From an uncultured Bacteroidota bacterium (GTDB lineage: Bacteria; Bacteroidota; Bacteroidia; Chitinophagales; Chitinophagaceae), in the NCBI GenBank assembly GCA_903865435.1, contig CAIPJS010000077.1, forward strand, positions 20,526 through 84,525: a stretch of 64,000 nt of DNA, read 5' to 3'. Of this stretch, positions 17,811 to 25,344 are shown piece by piece. Every line of letters starts with the position of its first letter. The first letter of the stretch is position 1. The translations under genes were made by a program, and so were the position numbers. Below the pieces are notes generated by a model. The model was not told where the DNA came from. It saw only the letters and a program-made list of their open reading frames with translations, and ran no database searches.

Positions 17811-19751
17811 ATGAAAAAGAAGCCATCCCTATTATTTATTGTTTTTATTGCTTTTGCAAATTTAGTAATTGCGCAAGCCGATCGTTGGCAACAACACATC
17901 GATTATAAAATAAATGCAGCTTTAGATGTTGCTACCAATATTGTGAAAGGTTCAGAAGAATTAGTTTATACCAACAATTCACCCGACACTTTGCATAAAG
18001 TTTATTTCCATATGTATTGGAATGCTTTTACGCCTAATTCAGCTATGGACATTAGAAGCAGAGAGTTGGGTAAAAATTATTTAAGTGTTCGTAGAGGAGC
18101 GCCTATTACTTCTGCATCTACTATGACAGGTCAAGACAATGTACAGGATTGGGACAAAAGGGTAAAAGACCGCATTCAAAAATTAAATGCAACCGATCTT
18201 GGTTATCAAAAAGTAAGCCAAATTTTAATCAATGGCAAAGCCCAAAATTTAATCGAGCATGAAACCATTTTAGAAGTTCAATTAACGCAAGCCATTGCGC
18301 CCAAAACTTCTATAAAAATGTCTTTGCAATTTGAAGCGCAAGTGCCTGTTCAAATAAGACGATCTGGGAGAGACAATGCCGAAGGGGTTCGTTATTCCAT
18401 GAGTCAATGGTATCCTAAAATGGTCGAATATGATTATCAAGGATGGAATACCAATCCTTACATTGCACGTGAGTTTTATGGCGTTTGGGGTAATTACGAT
18501 GTTACCATTCAGGTAGATAAAAATTATATGGTAGCGGCTACTGGCGTATTGCAAAATCCAACAGCTTTAGGCAATGCAGCAGGTATAAAATCTTGGAATT
18601 TTAAAGGAAGCAATATTCACGATTTTGTTTGGGCGGCTGATGATCATTTCAAACATATATCCAAAGAAGTTCGTAAGGGATTAACACTACATGTTTATTA
18701 TAAACAAAAAACGGCTGCTGAAGACAGTGCTTGGGCCAATGTTTTGTGGGCTGCTGAAAAAGCATTGCCTTATATGGAGAAAAATTTTGGCGCTTATCCT
18801 TATCCTCAATATTCTTTTATACAAGGGGGTGATGGCGGTATGGAATATGCCATGGCCACTTTAATCAAAGGGCCAGGTTTGGGTACCGTATTTCACGAAT
18901 GGATGCACAATTGGTATCAACACATATTAGGGTCTAATGAAAGTTTATATCCCTGGATGGACGAAGGTTTTGCCAGCTTTGCCGAAGACGATATTTCTTT
19001 TTGGTATGAACAAAACATAGCAATACAATCTCCATTTATTAGTGAAGCTGCCAAAAAACAATTGCAAGCAAATAATGAAAAGGCTAAAACTTATTTGCCC
19101 TATATACAATATGGTAATTATGGAGGCTACTTAGCATTGGCTAAAAGTAGTTTAGAGGAACCTATGTCCACGCATTCAGATCATTACAATACCAACTACG
19201 CTTATAGCAGTGCTGCATATAGTAAAGGGGCTACTTTGTTAGGGTATCTTGGATATGTGATGGGCGATTCCTTACGCAATCTTACTTTATTAAACTATTA
19301 CAATACTTGGAAATTCAAACATCCCAATGCCAACGACTTTTTCCGTGTGGCTGAAAAAACGAGCGGCATTCAATTGCAATGGTTAAAAGAATATTGGGTG
19401 AATTCTACCAAGACGATTGATTATGGATTAAATGACATTCAAGCCAAGGACAATACGGCCATTATTAGTATTCAACGTTATGGGAAAATGCCCGCACCTA
19501 TCGAAGTATTGGTTACTTATAAAGATGGCAGTACCGAACTACATTATATTCCATTGGATTTAATGTTGGCAAATAAAGTTTCAGAAACCACACAAAATAG
19601 AATTGTACATCCCGAATGGAAATGGGTGCAGCCAACATATACTTTTGAAACTACCAAGCCCATTACTTCTTTAAAAACAATCGAGATTGATCCAAGTCAG
19701 CGTATGCCGGACATCAATAGAAGTAATAATAAATTAGAGATACCTAAGTAA
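17811..19751 (+). CDS. Exported M1 family metallopeptidase
   Basis: A 646-residue zinc aminopeptidase-like protein with a signal peptide (ending NLVIAQ, about residue 21), so periplasmic or surface exposed. The zinc site HEWMH is at residues 362-366 with the third ligand Glu385 exactly 18 residues later (PWMDEGFASF). The substrate-anchoring GxMEN motif of canonical M1 enzymes appears as GGMEY. The N-terminal half is the beta-sandwich domain. M1 enzymes trim N-terminal residues from peptides; the altered GxMEN suggests modified N-terminus recognition. Convergent with rsmG. Confidence 0.88.
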   Translation: MKKKPSLLFIVFIAFANLVIAQADRWQQHIDYKINAALDVATNIVKGSEELVYTNNSPDTLHKVYFHMYWNAFTPNSAMDIRSRELGKNYLSVRRGAPITSASTMTGQDNVQDWDKRVKDRIQKLNATDLGYQKVSQILINGKAQNLIEHETILEVQLTQAIAPKTSIKMSLQFEAQVPVQIRRSGRDNAEGVRYSMSQWYPKMVEYDYQGWNTNPYIAREFYGVWGNYDVTIQVDKNYMVAATGVLQNPTALGNAAGIKSWNFKGSNIHDFVWAADDHFKHISKEVRKGLTLHVYYKQKTAAEDSAWANVLWAAEKALPYMEKNFGAYPYPQYSFIQGGDGGMEYAMATLIKGPGLGTVFHEWMHNWYQHILGSNESLYPWMDEGFASFAEDDISFWYEQNIAIQSPFISEAAKKQLQANNEKAKTYLPYIQYGNYGGYLALAKSSLEEPMSTHSDHYNTNYAYSSAAYSKGATLLGYLGYVMGDSLRNLTLLNYYNTWKFKHPNANDFFRVAEKTSGIQLQWLKEYWVNSTKTIDYGLNDIQAKDNTAIISIQRYGKMPAPIEVLVTYKDGSTELHYIPLDLMLANKVSETTQNRIVHPEWKWVQPTYTFETTKPITSLKTIEIDPSQRMPDINRSNNKLEIPK

Positions 19752-19778
19752 GATCTATTTTCATCAATATAAATATAA

Positions 19779-20420
19779 CTAAGGCTTCTTCACCTGAATG
19801 ATAAACTTCTCTTCAAAGTAAGTTTCGGGAAAGATGTCATGAATGGACATCATTTTAGGGCGTACGCCACTTTCGAAAATTTCTTGATGTAGGTCGCCTC
19901 CTTTTAAACAAATCAATGAATTGGGTTGATCGGGCTTTTTATTTAAAATAGGTCCTGCCCATCTCCATAAATCTTTCAAAGGAGCAACCGCTCGGCTAAT
20001 GGCGTAATCAAACTTTTTATTTTTAATTTCTTCTACACGCGTGTGTTGCGTTTTAATGTTGTTAATCCCTACCATTTCGCAAACAGCATCTACTACTTTT
20101 AATTTTTTAGCAATACTATCTACTGCTAAAAATTGAACCTCGGGAAAAAAGATGGCCAAAGGCACGCAGGGAAAACCGCCGCCGCAACCAATATCTATTA
20201 CCTGTGTTCCTTTTTCCCATTCTGCAATGGCTGCGATGCTCAAGGAGTGAAGTACATGGTGCAAGTAGATATGATCTATATCTTTTCGAGAGATCACATT
20301 AATTTGACTGTTCCACTCTTTGTAAGCGGGTTCCAATGCCGTGAATTGACTTAATTGCTTGGGTGTGAATTCGGCAAAGTACTTGGTAATTAATTCCAAT
20401 TTTTCTGTGGGGCTTTCCAT
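19779..20420 (-). CDS. rsmG: 16S rRNA (guanine527-N7)-methyltransferase
   Basis: A 213-residue Rossmann-fold methyltransferase making m7G527 in 16S rRNA, a modification linked to streptomycin susceptibility in characterised bacteria. Hallmarks are NVISRKDIDHIYLHHVLHSL near residue 40, the SAM-binding VIDIGCGGGFPCVPLAIFFP, and FDYAISRAVAPLKDLWRWA. The start overlaps the end of the upstream glycosyltransferase by 31 bp, which suggests translational coupling. Confidence 0.94.
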   Translation of the reverse strand: MESPTEKLELITKYFAEFTPKQLSQFTALEPAYKEWNSQINVISRKDIDHIYLHHVLHSLSIAAIAEWEKGTQVIDIGCGGGFPCVPLAIFFPEVQFLAVDSIAKKLKVVDAVCEMVGINNIKTQHTRVEEIKNKKFDYAISRAVAPLKDLWRWAGPILNKKPDQPNSLICLKGGDLHQEIFESGVRPKMMSIHDIFPETYFEEKFIIQVKKP

Positions 20421-21517
20421 ACACTAGGCAAGGTAAATAAATAATAGAAGATAGACCACATATCAAATAAAATAAACCAAGGCCAAAGGTCTAATTCATT
20501 TAGTTTTTTCATGGTACTTCTTAAAATAGATCCTTGAACAAACATACGCAGCGTCCAAAGGCTTCCAAGTAAAATGTATTGATGAGATAAAATCAAAGCT
20601 GCAATTAAAATAGGGTAAACTAAAAATTGACTAATGGCATAAGTGCCCAATAAACCTGCGTGAAGGGTTTTGTAATATTTGCTGGTCGTGTAATGACGAT
20701 ATTTTTGATTCATCCAATCGTGCAAATTTGTTTTAGGTTCGCTAAGGGTATGTGCATCATGATCAATGACAATGGCTGTATTGTTTTTATTGGCCACTTG
20801 ATTGATGAATAAATCGTCATCTCCGCTTGGCATCTGATTGATCGAAGAAAATCCTTTGTTGCGCATAAACACATCTTTTTTATAGGACAAATTTCTGCCC
20901 ACGCCCATATAAGGTAAGCCTGCCAATGCATATGAAAAGTATTGTAAGGCAGTTTGAAAAGTTTCAAAACGAATCAATTTGTTTAAGATGCCAGGCTTTT
21001 TGCGGTAAGCGCCATAACCCAATACAATTTCAATGTCATCATCATAGCCATCTTGCATCAATTGCATCCAATGTTCACTAGCAGGAACGCAATCGGCATC
21101 CGTAAGTAGTAAAGTCTCATTTTTGGCCGATTTAATGCCAATAGATAAAGGAAATTTTTTCCCATTGATCATTTTAGCTTCTTGTGAAAGCAAAATGGGG
21201 TTTAAATTCTTGAATGATTTTTTAAATTCTTCCAATAAATACTTTGTTTCATCTTCAGAATTATCATTCACCAAAATAACTTCATGGGTGGTGTTGTAAT
21301 CTTGTACCAAAACACCCGGCAAATTGTTGGCTAAATTGGCAGCTTCGTCGCGCGCGCAAATGATGACCGAAATGGGGTGCTCGACATGTTCCGATTTAGA
21401 AGGCTTTTTATATACTGCCAATCTTAAGAAAAAGTATAAGTAATAAAACAGCTGTGTTATTATAATGCCAATAAAAGTGCCTATCAAAATAGTAGACAGC
21501 GGTAGGTTAGTTAACAT
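20390..21517 (-). CDS. Family 2 glycosyltransferase, membrane-anchored
   Basis: A 375-residue GT-A fold enzyme. An N-terminal transmembrane segment (residues ~8-30) is followed by the nucleotide-sugar domain: ISVIICARDEAANLANNL, VILVNDNSED and the LTDADCVPAS metal-binding DxD-like motif, then GDDDLFINQ. Two or three C-terminal hydrophobic segments suggest it works at the inner membrane on a lipid-linked acceptor. The sugar and acceptor are unknown. I prefer ATG 21517 over the track start 21535: a perfect TACTTTTG box sits 4 nt before 21517 and would overlap the longer start. Confidence 0.88.
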   Translation of the reverse strand: MLTNLPLSTILIGTFIGIIITQLFYYLYFFLRLAVYKKPSKSEHVEHPISVIICARDEAANLANNLPGVLVQDYNTTHEVILVNDNSEDETKYLLEEFKKSFKNLNPILLSQEAKMINGKKFPLSIGIKSAKNETLLLTDADCVPASEHWMQLMQDGYDDDIEIVLGYGAYRKKPGILNKLIRFETFQTALQYFSYALAGLPYMGVGRNLSYKKDVFMRNKGFSSINQMPSGDDDLFINQVANKNNTAIVIDHDAHTLSEPKTNLHDWMNQKYRHYTTSKYYKTLHAGLLGTYAISQFLVYPILIAALILSHQYILLGSLWTLRMFVQGSILRSTMKKLNELDLWPWFILFDMWSIFYYLFTLPSVWKAPQKNWN

Positions 21518-21521
21518 GTCA

Positions 21522-21529
21522 CAAAAGTA
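21522..21529 (-). promoter_or_regulatory. -7 box of the glycosyltransferase gene
   Basis: Minus-strand TACTTTTG, a perfect TAnnTTTG match, then TGAC and ATG at 21517. It supports the shorter start and suggests a leaderless message. Confidence 0.45.
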
Positions 21530-21591
21530 AAGCATGCTGCTTCAGCTATTTCAGGCCTAGATTGAATGTGGAAAAATAGACCATTTGACCT

Positions 21592-21599
21592 TACCTTTG
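21592..21599 (+). promoter_or_regulatory. -7 box of tgt
   Basis: TACCTTTG, a perfect TAnnTTTG match, then GGCC and ATG at 21604. The divergent glycosyltransferase has the same 4-nt geometry on the other strand. Confidence 0.45.
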
Positions 21600-21603
21600 G
21601 GCC

Positions 21604-22743
21604 ATGGCTGCATTAGCATTTAACTTGGAATTTGAAAGTAAACAAGGGGCCTCAAGAGCAGGTACCATTTCCACCGATCATGGGGTAATTCAAACCCCTA
21701 TATTTATGCCTGTGGGCACTATTGGTTCTGTAAAAGCAGTTACCCAACAGCAACTAAAAAAGGACGTCCATGCGCAAATTATTTTAGGCAATACTTATCA
21801 TCTTTATCTACGTCCAGGAACTGAAGTAATGGAGGCTGCTGGTGGTTTGCATCGTTTTATGGGTTGGGATAGACCTATTTTGACAGACAGTGGAGGCTAC
21901 CAAGTTTTTTCATTGGCATCCAATCGAAAAATAAAACCAGAGGGGGTATTGTTTCAATCGCATATTGATGGGAGTAAGCATTTGTTTAGCCCTGAAAAAG
22001 TAATGGATATTCAAAGAAGTATTGGGGCAGATATCATCATGGCATTTGACGAATGTCCGCCTTATCCAAGTGAATATGAATATGTGCAAAAGAGCATGAA
22101 TTTGACACATTTATGGTTGGATAAATGTTTTGGAAGGTTGGCTGAGACCCCCGATTTGTATGGCCACACCCAAAATTTATTTCCAATTGTGCAGGGCGGA
22201 ACCTATGCCGATTTAAGAAAAGCATCTTGCGAATACATAAGTTCAAAAAATGCAGTGGGCAATGCTATTGGTGGATTGAGTGTGGGAGAGTCTGAACAAG
22301 AATTATATGATTTCACACAATTATGTTGTGAAAATTTACCAGTAAATAAGCCAAGGTATTTAATGGGTGTGGGTACCCCTTGGAATATTTTAGAAGCCAT
22401 TGATTTAGGTGTAGATATGTTTGATTGTGTAATGCCCACGCGCAATGGACGCAATGGAATGGTTTTTACTACACAAGGCGTTATCAATATAAAGAATAAG
22501 CAATGGGCCAATGATTTTACTCCATTAGATCCAGGATTGCCCAATGAGATGAGTCGGTATTATACCAAGGCTTATATGCGTCATTTGTTTGTCGCCGATG
22601 AAATATTAGGTTTGCAATTGGCAAGTATTCAGAATCTATCTTTTTATCTTTGGTTGGTAGGGCAGGCAAGGGAGCACATCATTGCAGGCGATTATTCTAG
22701 TTGGAAAAAAACAATGGTAGTACAAATAAGCAAACGATTATAA
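21604..22743 (+). CDS. tgt: Queuine tRNA-ribosyltransferase, zinc-site-less variant
   Basis: A 379-residue enzyme exchanging G34 for a queuosine precursor in GUN-anticodon tRNAs. TIM-barrel motifs are present: IQTPIFMPVGTIGSVKAV, the catalytic region LTDSGGYQVFSL and DMFDCVMPTRNGRNG. The usual CxCxxC zinc ligands near residue 310 are absent; the segment reads FTPLDPGLPNEMSRYYTKAY with no cysteine, and then RHLF resumes the family pattern. I believe this loss is shared by other Bacteroidota Tgt proteins, but could not check. lptF/G follows by 22 nt. Confidence 0.93.
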   Translation: MAALAFNLEFESKQGASRAGTISTDHGVIQTPIFMPVGTIGSVKAVTQQQLKKDVHAQIILGNTYHLYLRPGTEVMEAAGGLHRFMGWDRPILTDSGGYQVFSLASNRKIKPEGVLFQSHIDGSKHLFSPEKVMDIQRSIGADIIMAFDECPPYPSEYEYVQKSMNLTHLWLDKCFGRLAETPDLYGHTQNLFPIVQGGTYADLRKASCEYISSKNAVGNAIGGLSVGESEQELYDFTQLCCENLPVNKPRYLMGVGTPWNILEAIDLGVDMFDCVMPTRNGRNGMVFTTQGVINIKNKQWANDFTPLDPGLPNEMSRYYTKAYMRHLFVADEILGLQLASIQNLSFYLWLVGQAREHIIAGDYSSWKKTMVVQISKRL

Positions 22744-22765
22744 AGCACTTAATTAATAAGGTCAT

Positions 22766-23857
22766 TTGAAAAAATTAGATTGGTACATATTAAAAAAGTT
22801 TTTGACTGTATTTTTTTTCTCCATCTTTTTATTTGCAGTAATAGCTGTTGTAATTGATGTGAGTGAAAAAACAGACGACTTTGTGCGCTCTGGTTTTTCA
22901 GCAGGTGAAATCTTCACGCATTATTATATTGGCTTTATTCCGCACATTATTGCACTCCTATTTCCATTGTTTGTTTTTATAGCAGTAATTTTCTTTACAT
23001 CAAAAATGGCTGGACAAACCGAGATCATTGCCATTTTGGCTAGCGGCATTACTTATAATAGGTGGTTAAGACCTTATTGGATAGGCGGCGCTTTATTAGG
23101 GGTGCTTTTATGGATTTCAAATTTTTGGTTTATTCCCAAAGCCAATACCATACGTGGCAGTTTTGAAGCAGCCTATGTAGATGCACATTCTAGTTACAAT
23201 GCATTGGTGCGTGGTTCCACTGATATTTATTTCAGAATTGATTCCTCCACTTATGCTGGTATTTATTCCTATGATACTTCTTCAAAAAGAGGCAATAGTT
23301 TTTTTGCTTATCAAATGGCTAAAGATAAATTGATTTACAATATAAGATCTGGAGAGATTGTATGGGATCCAGCATCAAGAAGTTGGGTGCTTTCCAATGT
23401 ATTAGAAAGAAAAGTGTCCGATGACAAAGAGGTGGTTACTTACATTCCAAAATTATATAGGAAATTTGCATTTAAACCAGCAGATTTAGAAAAAGACAAA
23501 TACACTAAGGACAAGCTTACTACGCCAGAATTAATCAAGCAAATAAATTTAGAAGCATTAAGAGGATCTGAAGGATTGAATGAATTAAAAATTGAACGAT
23601 ACCGAAGAGATGCCACCCCTTTTACAGTACTTTTATTGACTTTAATTGGAGGCATTATTGCAGGCCGCAAGATTCGTGGGGGGAGCGGGTCGCATTTGGC
23701 CATGGGCTTTATGATTGCGGCCGTTTTCATCATTACCGATAGGTTCTCCACTATCTTCTCTACCAAGGGCAATTTACCTCCCTTATTAGCTGCCTGGATA
23801 CCCAATATTATTTTTGTATGGGTGGTATATTATTTGTACAAAAAAGCAGCTAAGTAA
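22766..23857 (+). CDS. LptF/LptG family lipopolysaccharide export permease
   Basis: A 363-residue YjgP/YjgQ protein, inner-membrane subunit of the Lpt machine that extracts lipopolysaccharide for transport to the outer membrane. Three N-terminal transmembrane segments (to about residue 120), a periplasmic beta-jellyroll domain (about 125-265) and three C-terminal segments fit the family. The C-terminal RDATPFTVLLLTLIGG is the conserved coupling region. The start codon is TTG at 22766 (LDWYILKKFLTVFFF follows), as no in-frame ATG gives a full first helix. A second paralogue must exist elsewhere. Confidence 0.9.
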   Translation: MKKLDWYILKKFLTVFFFSIFLFAVIAVVIDVSEKTDDFVRSGFSAGEIFTHYYIGFIPHIIALLFPLFVFIAVIFFTSKMAGQTEIIAILASGITYNRWLRPYWIGGALLGVLLWISNFWFIPKANTIRGSFEAAYVDAHSSYNALVRGSTDIYFRIDSSTYAGIYSYDTSSKRGNSFFAYQMAKDKLIYNIRSGEIVWDPASRSWVLSNVLERKVSDDKEVVTYIPKLYRKFAFKPADLEKDKYTKDKLTTPELIKQINLEALRGSEGLNELKIERYRRDATPFTVLLLTLIGGIIAGRKIRGGSGSHLAMGFMIAAVFIITDRFSTIFSTKGNLPPLLAAWIPNIIFVWVVYYLYKKAAK

Positions 23858-23871
23858 ACCTTTTTTTGAGT

Positions 23872-23879
23872 TAACTTTG
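23872..23879 (+). promoter_or_regulatory. -7 box of the citrate synthase gene
   Basis: TAACTTTG, a perfect TAnnTTTG match, 40 nt before the preferred ATG 23920. No clear -33 element. Confidence 0.35.
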
Positions 23880-23919
23880 TGCCGAAATTTAAACGGTTTT
23901 CAATCACAATATTTTGGTT

Positions 23920-25236
23920 ATGGAAGAAATTAAAGACAGGTTTAGCGCTAAAGCTATTGCAGCTGGTTTAGAGATTAAAGAATTAATCAAAGAACATGGC
24001 GATAAAAAAATTGGTGAAGTAACCTTAGCACAAGCCTACCAAGGTATGCGTGGTATTACGGGTCTTGTTACAGAGACTAGTTTATTAGATGCGCAGGAAG
24101 GAATTCGTTTCAGAGGTTTTACCATTCCAGAATTACAAGCCAAATTACCTAAAGCACCTAAAGGGGATGAACCTTTACCAGAGGGTTTGTTTTATTTAAT
24201 GATGATTGGTGAAATTCCCAATGAAGAAGATGTACATGCTATTACCAACAATTGGCAAAGAAGAAGTCATGTGCCTTCACATGTATTTGATGTGATTGAT
24301 GCATTCCCATTAAATAGTCATCCCATGACTATGTATGTATCAGCAGTAATGGCTTTACAAACAGAATCTAAATTTTCGCAAGAGTATGCGAAAGGAATGA
24401 ATAAAAAAGATTACTGGCAATATACTTACGACGACTCAATGGATTTAATTGCGCGTTTACCAAGAATTGCTGCATATATCTACAGAAGAAAATATAAAAA
24501 CAACGAACATATTCATCCGAACGGATTATTAGACTGGGCAGGTAATCTTGCCTACATGATGGGCTTTGAAGATGAAAGCACTAAAGAATTAATGCGTTTA
24601 TACATGACCATTCATGCCGACCATGAAGGCGGTAATGTATCTGCACATACTACACACTTAGTAGGTTCTGCATTAAGCGATCCTTATTTAAGTTATGCAG
24701 CAGGTATGAATGGATTAGCAGGTCCTTTACACGGATTAGCGAATCAAGAAGTGATCAAATGGATTTTTGAAATGCAAGAAGCTTTAGGAACCGATGATCC
24801 AACAGCTGCTCAAATTGCAGACTATGTTCAAAAAACTTTAGCAGCAGGAAAAGTAGTACCAGGTTATGGTCACGCAGTATTAAGAAAAACCGATCCTCGT
24901 TTCACCGCTCAAATGGCATTTGGTAAAAAACATTTAGCCGACGATAAATTAGTGAACACCGTTTGGAAAATTTATGAAACAGTGCCACCTATTTTAGAGT
25001 CTTTAGGAAAAGTAAAAAATCCTTGGCCCAATGTGGATGCACACAGTGGTGCTTTATTAGTACATTATGGTATTGTTGAATATGAATTTTACACCGTTTT
25101 ATTTGCGGTAAGTAGAGCCTTAGGGGTTTTGGCAAGTTTAACATGGGACAGAGCATTAGGTTTCCCATTAGAGCGTCCAAAATCTGTAACCACTGAAGCC
25201 GTTAAACTTTGGTTGGATGGCAAAGGGGAGATTTAA
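23920..25236 (+). CDS. gltA: Citrate synthase, mitochondrial/eukaryotic type
   Basis: TCA-cycle enzyme condensing acetyl-CoA and oxaloacetate. The 438-residue protein resembles the eukaryotic type: it carries HADHEGGNVSAHTTHLVGS, the catalytic-His regions GLAGPLHGLANQEV and PGYGHAVLRKTDPRF, and VDAHSGALLVHYG containing the catalytic Asp. It lacks the N-terminal extension of the E. coli hexameric enzyme. I use ATG 23920; the track start 23914 is a TTG two codons upstream. Standing alone, it is followed by tRNA-Ala after 19 nt. Confidence 0.93.
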   Translation: MEEIKDRFSAKAIAAGLEIKELIKEHGDKKIGEVTLAQAYQGMRGITGLVTETSLLDAQEGIRFRGFTIPELQAKLPKAPKGDEPLPEGLFYLMMIGEIPNEEDVHAITNNWQRRSHVPSHVFDVIDAFPLNSHPMTMYVSAVMALQTESKFSQEYAKGMNKKDYWQYTYDDSMDLIARLPRIAAYIYRRKYKNNEHIHPNGLLDWAGNLAYMMGFEDESTKELMRLYMTIHADHEGGNVSAHTTHLVGSALSDPYLSYAAGMNGLAGPLHGLANQEVIKWIFEMQEALGTDDPTAAQIADYVQKTLAAGKVVPGYGHAVLRKTDPRFTAQMAFGKKHLADDKLVNTVWKIYETVPPILESLGKVKNPWPNVDAHSGALLVHYGIVEYEFYTVLFAVSRALGVLASLTWDRALGFPLERPKSVTTEAVKLWLDGKGEI

Positions 25237-25255
25237 TTTCAAGCAAATTGAAATT

Positions 25256-25328
<73 letters not shown>

Positions 25329-25344
25329 CATATTATATTATTTA

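Noticed and set aside
22203-22544. Minus-strand 113-aa ORF
   Set aside because: Antisense to tgt, with an implausible composition; shadow of a conserved enzyme gene.
23440-23805. Minus-strand 121-aa ORF
   Set aside because: Reverse shadow of the LptF/G-family gene; no independent evidence.
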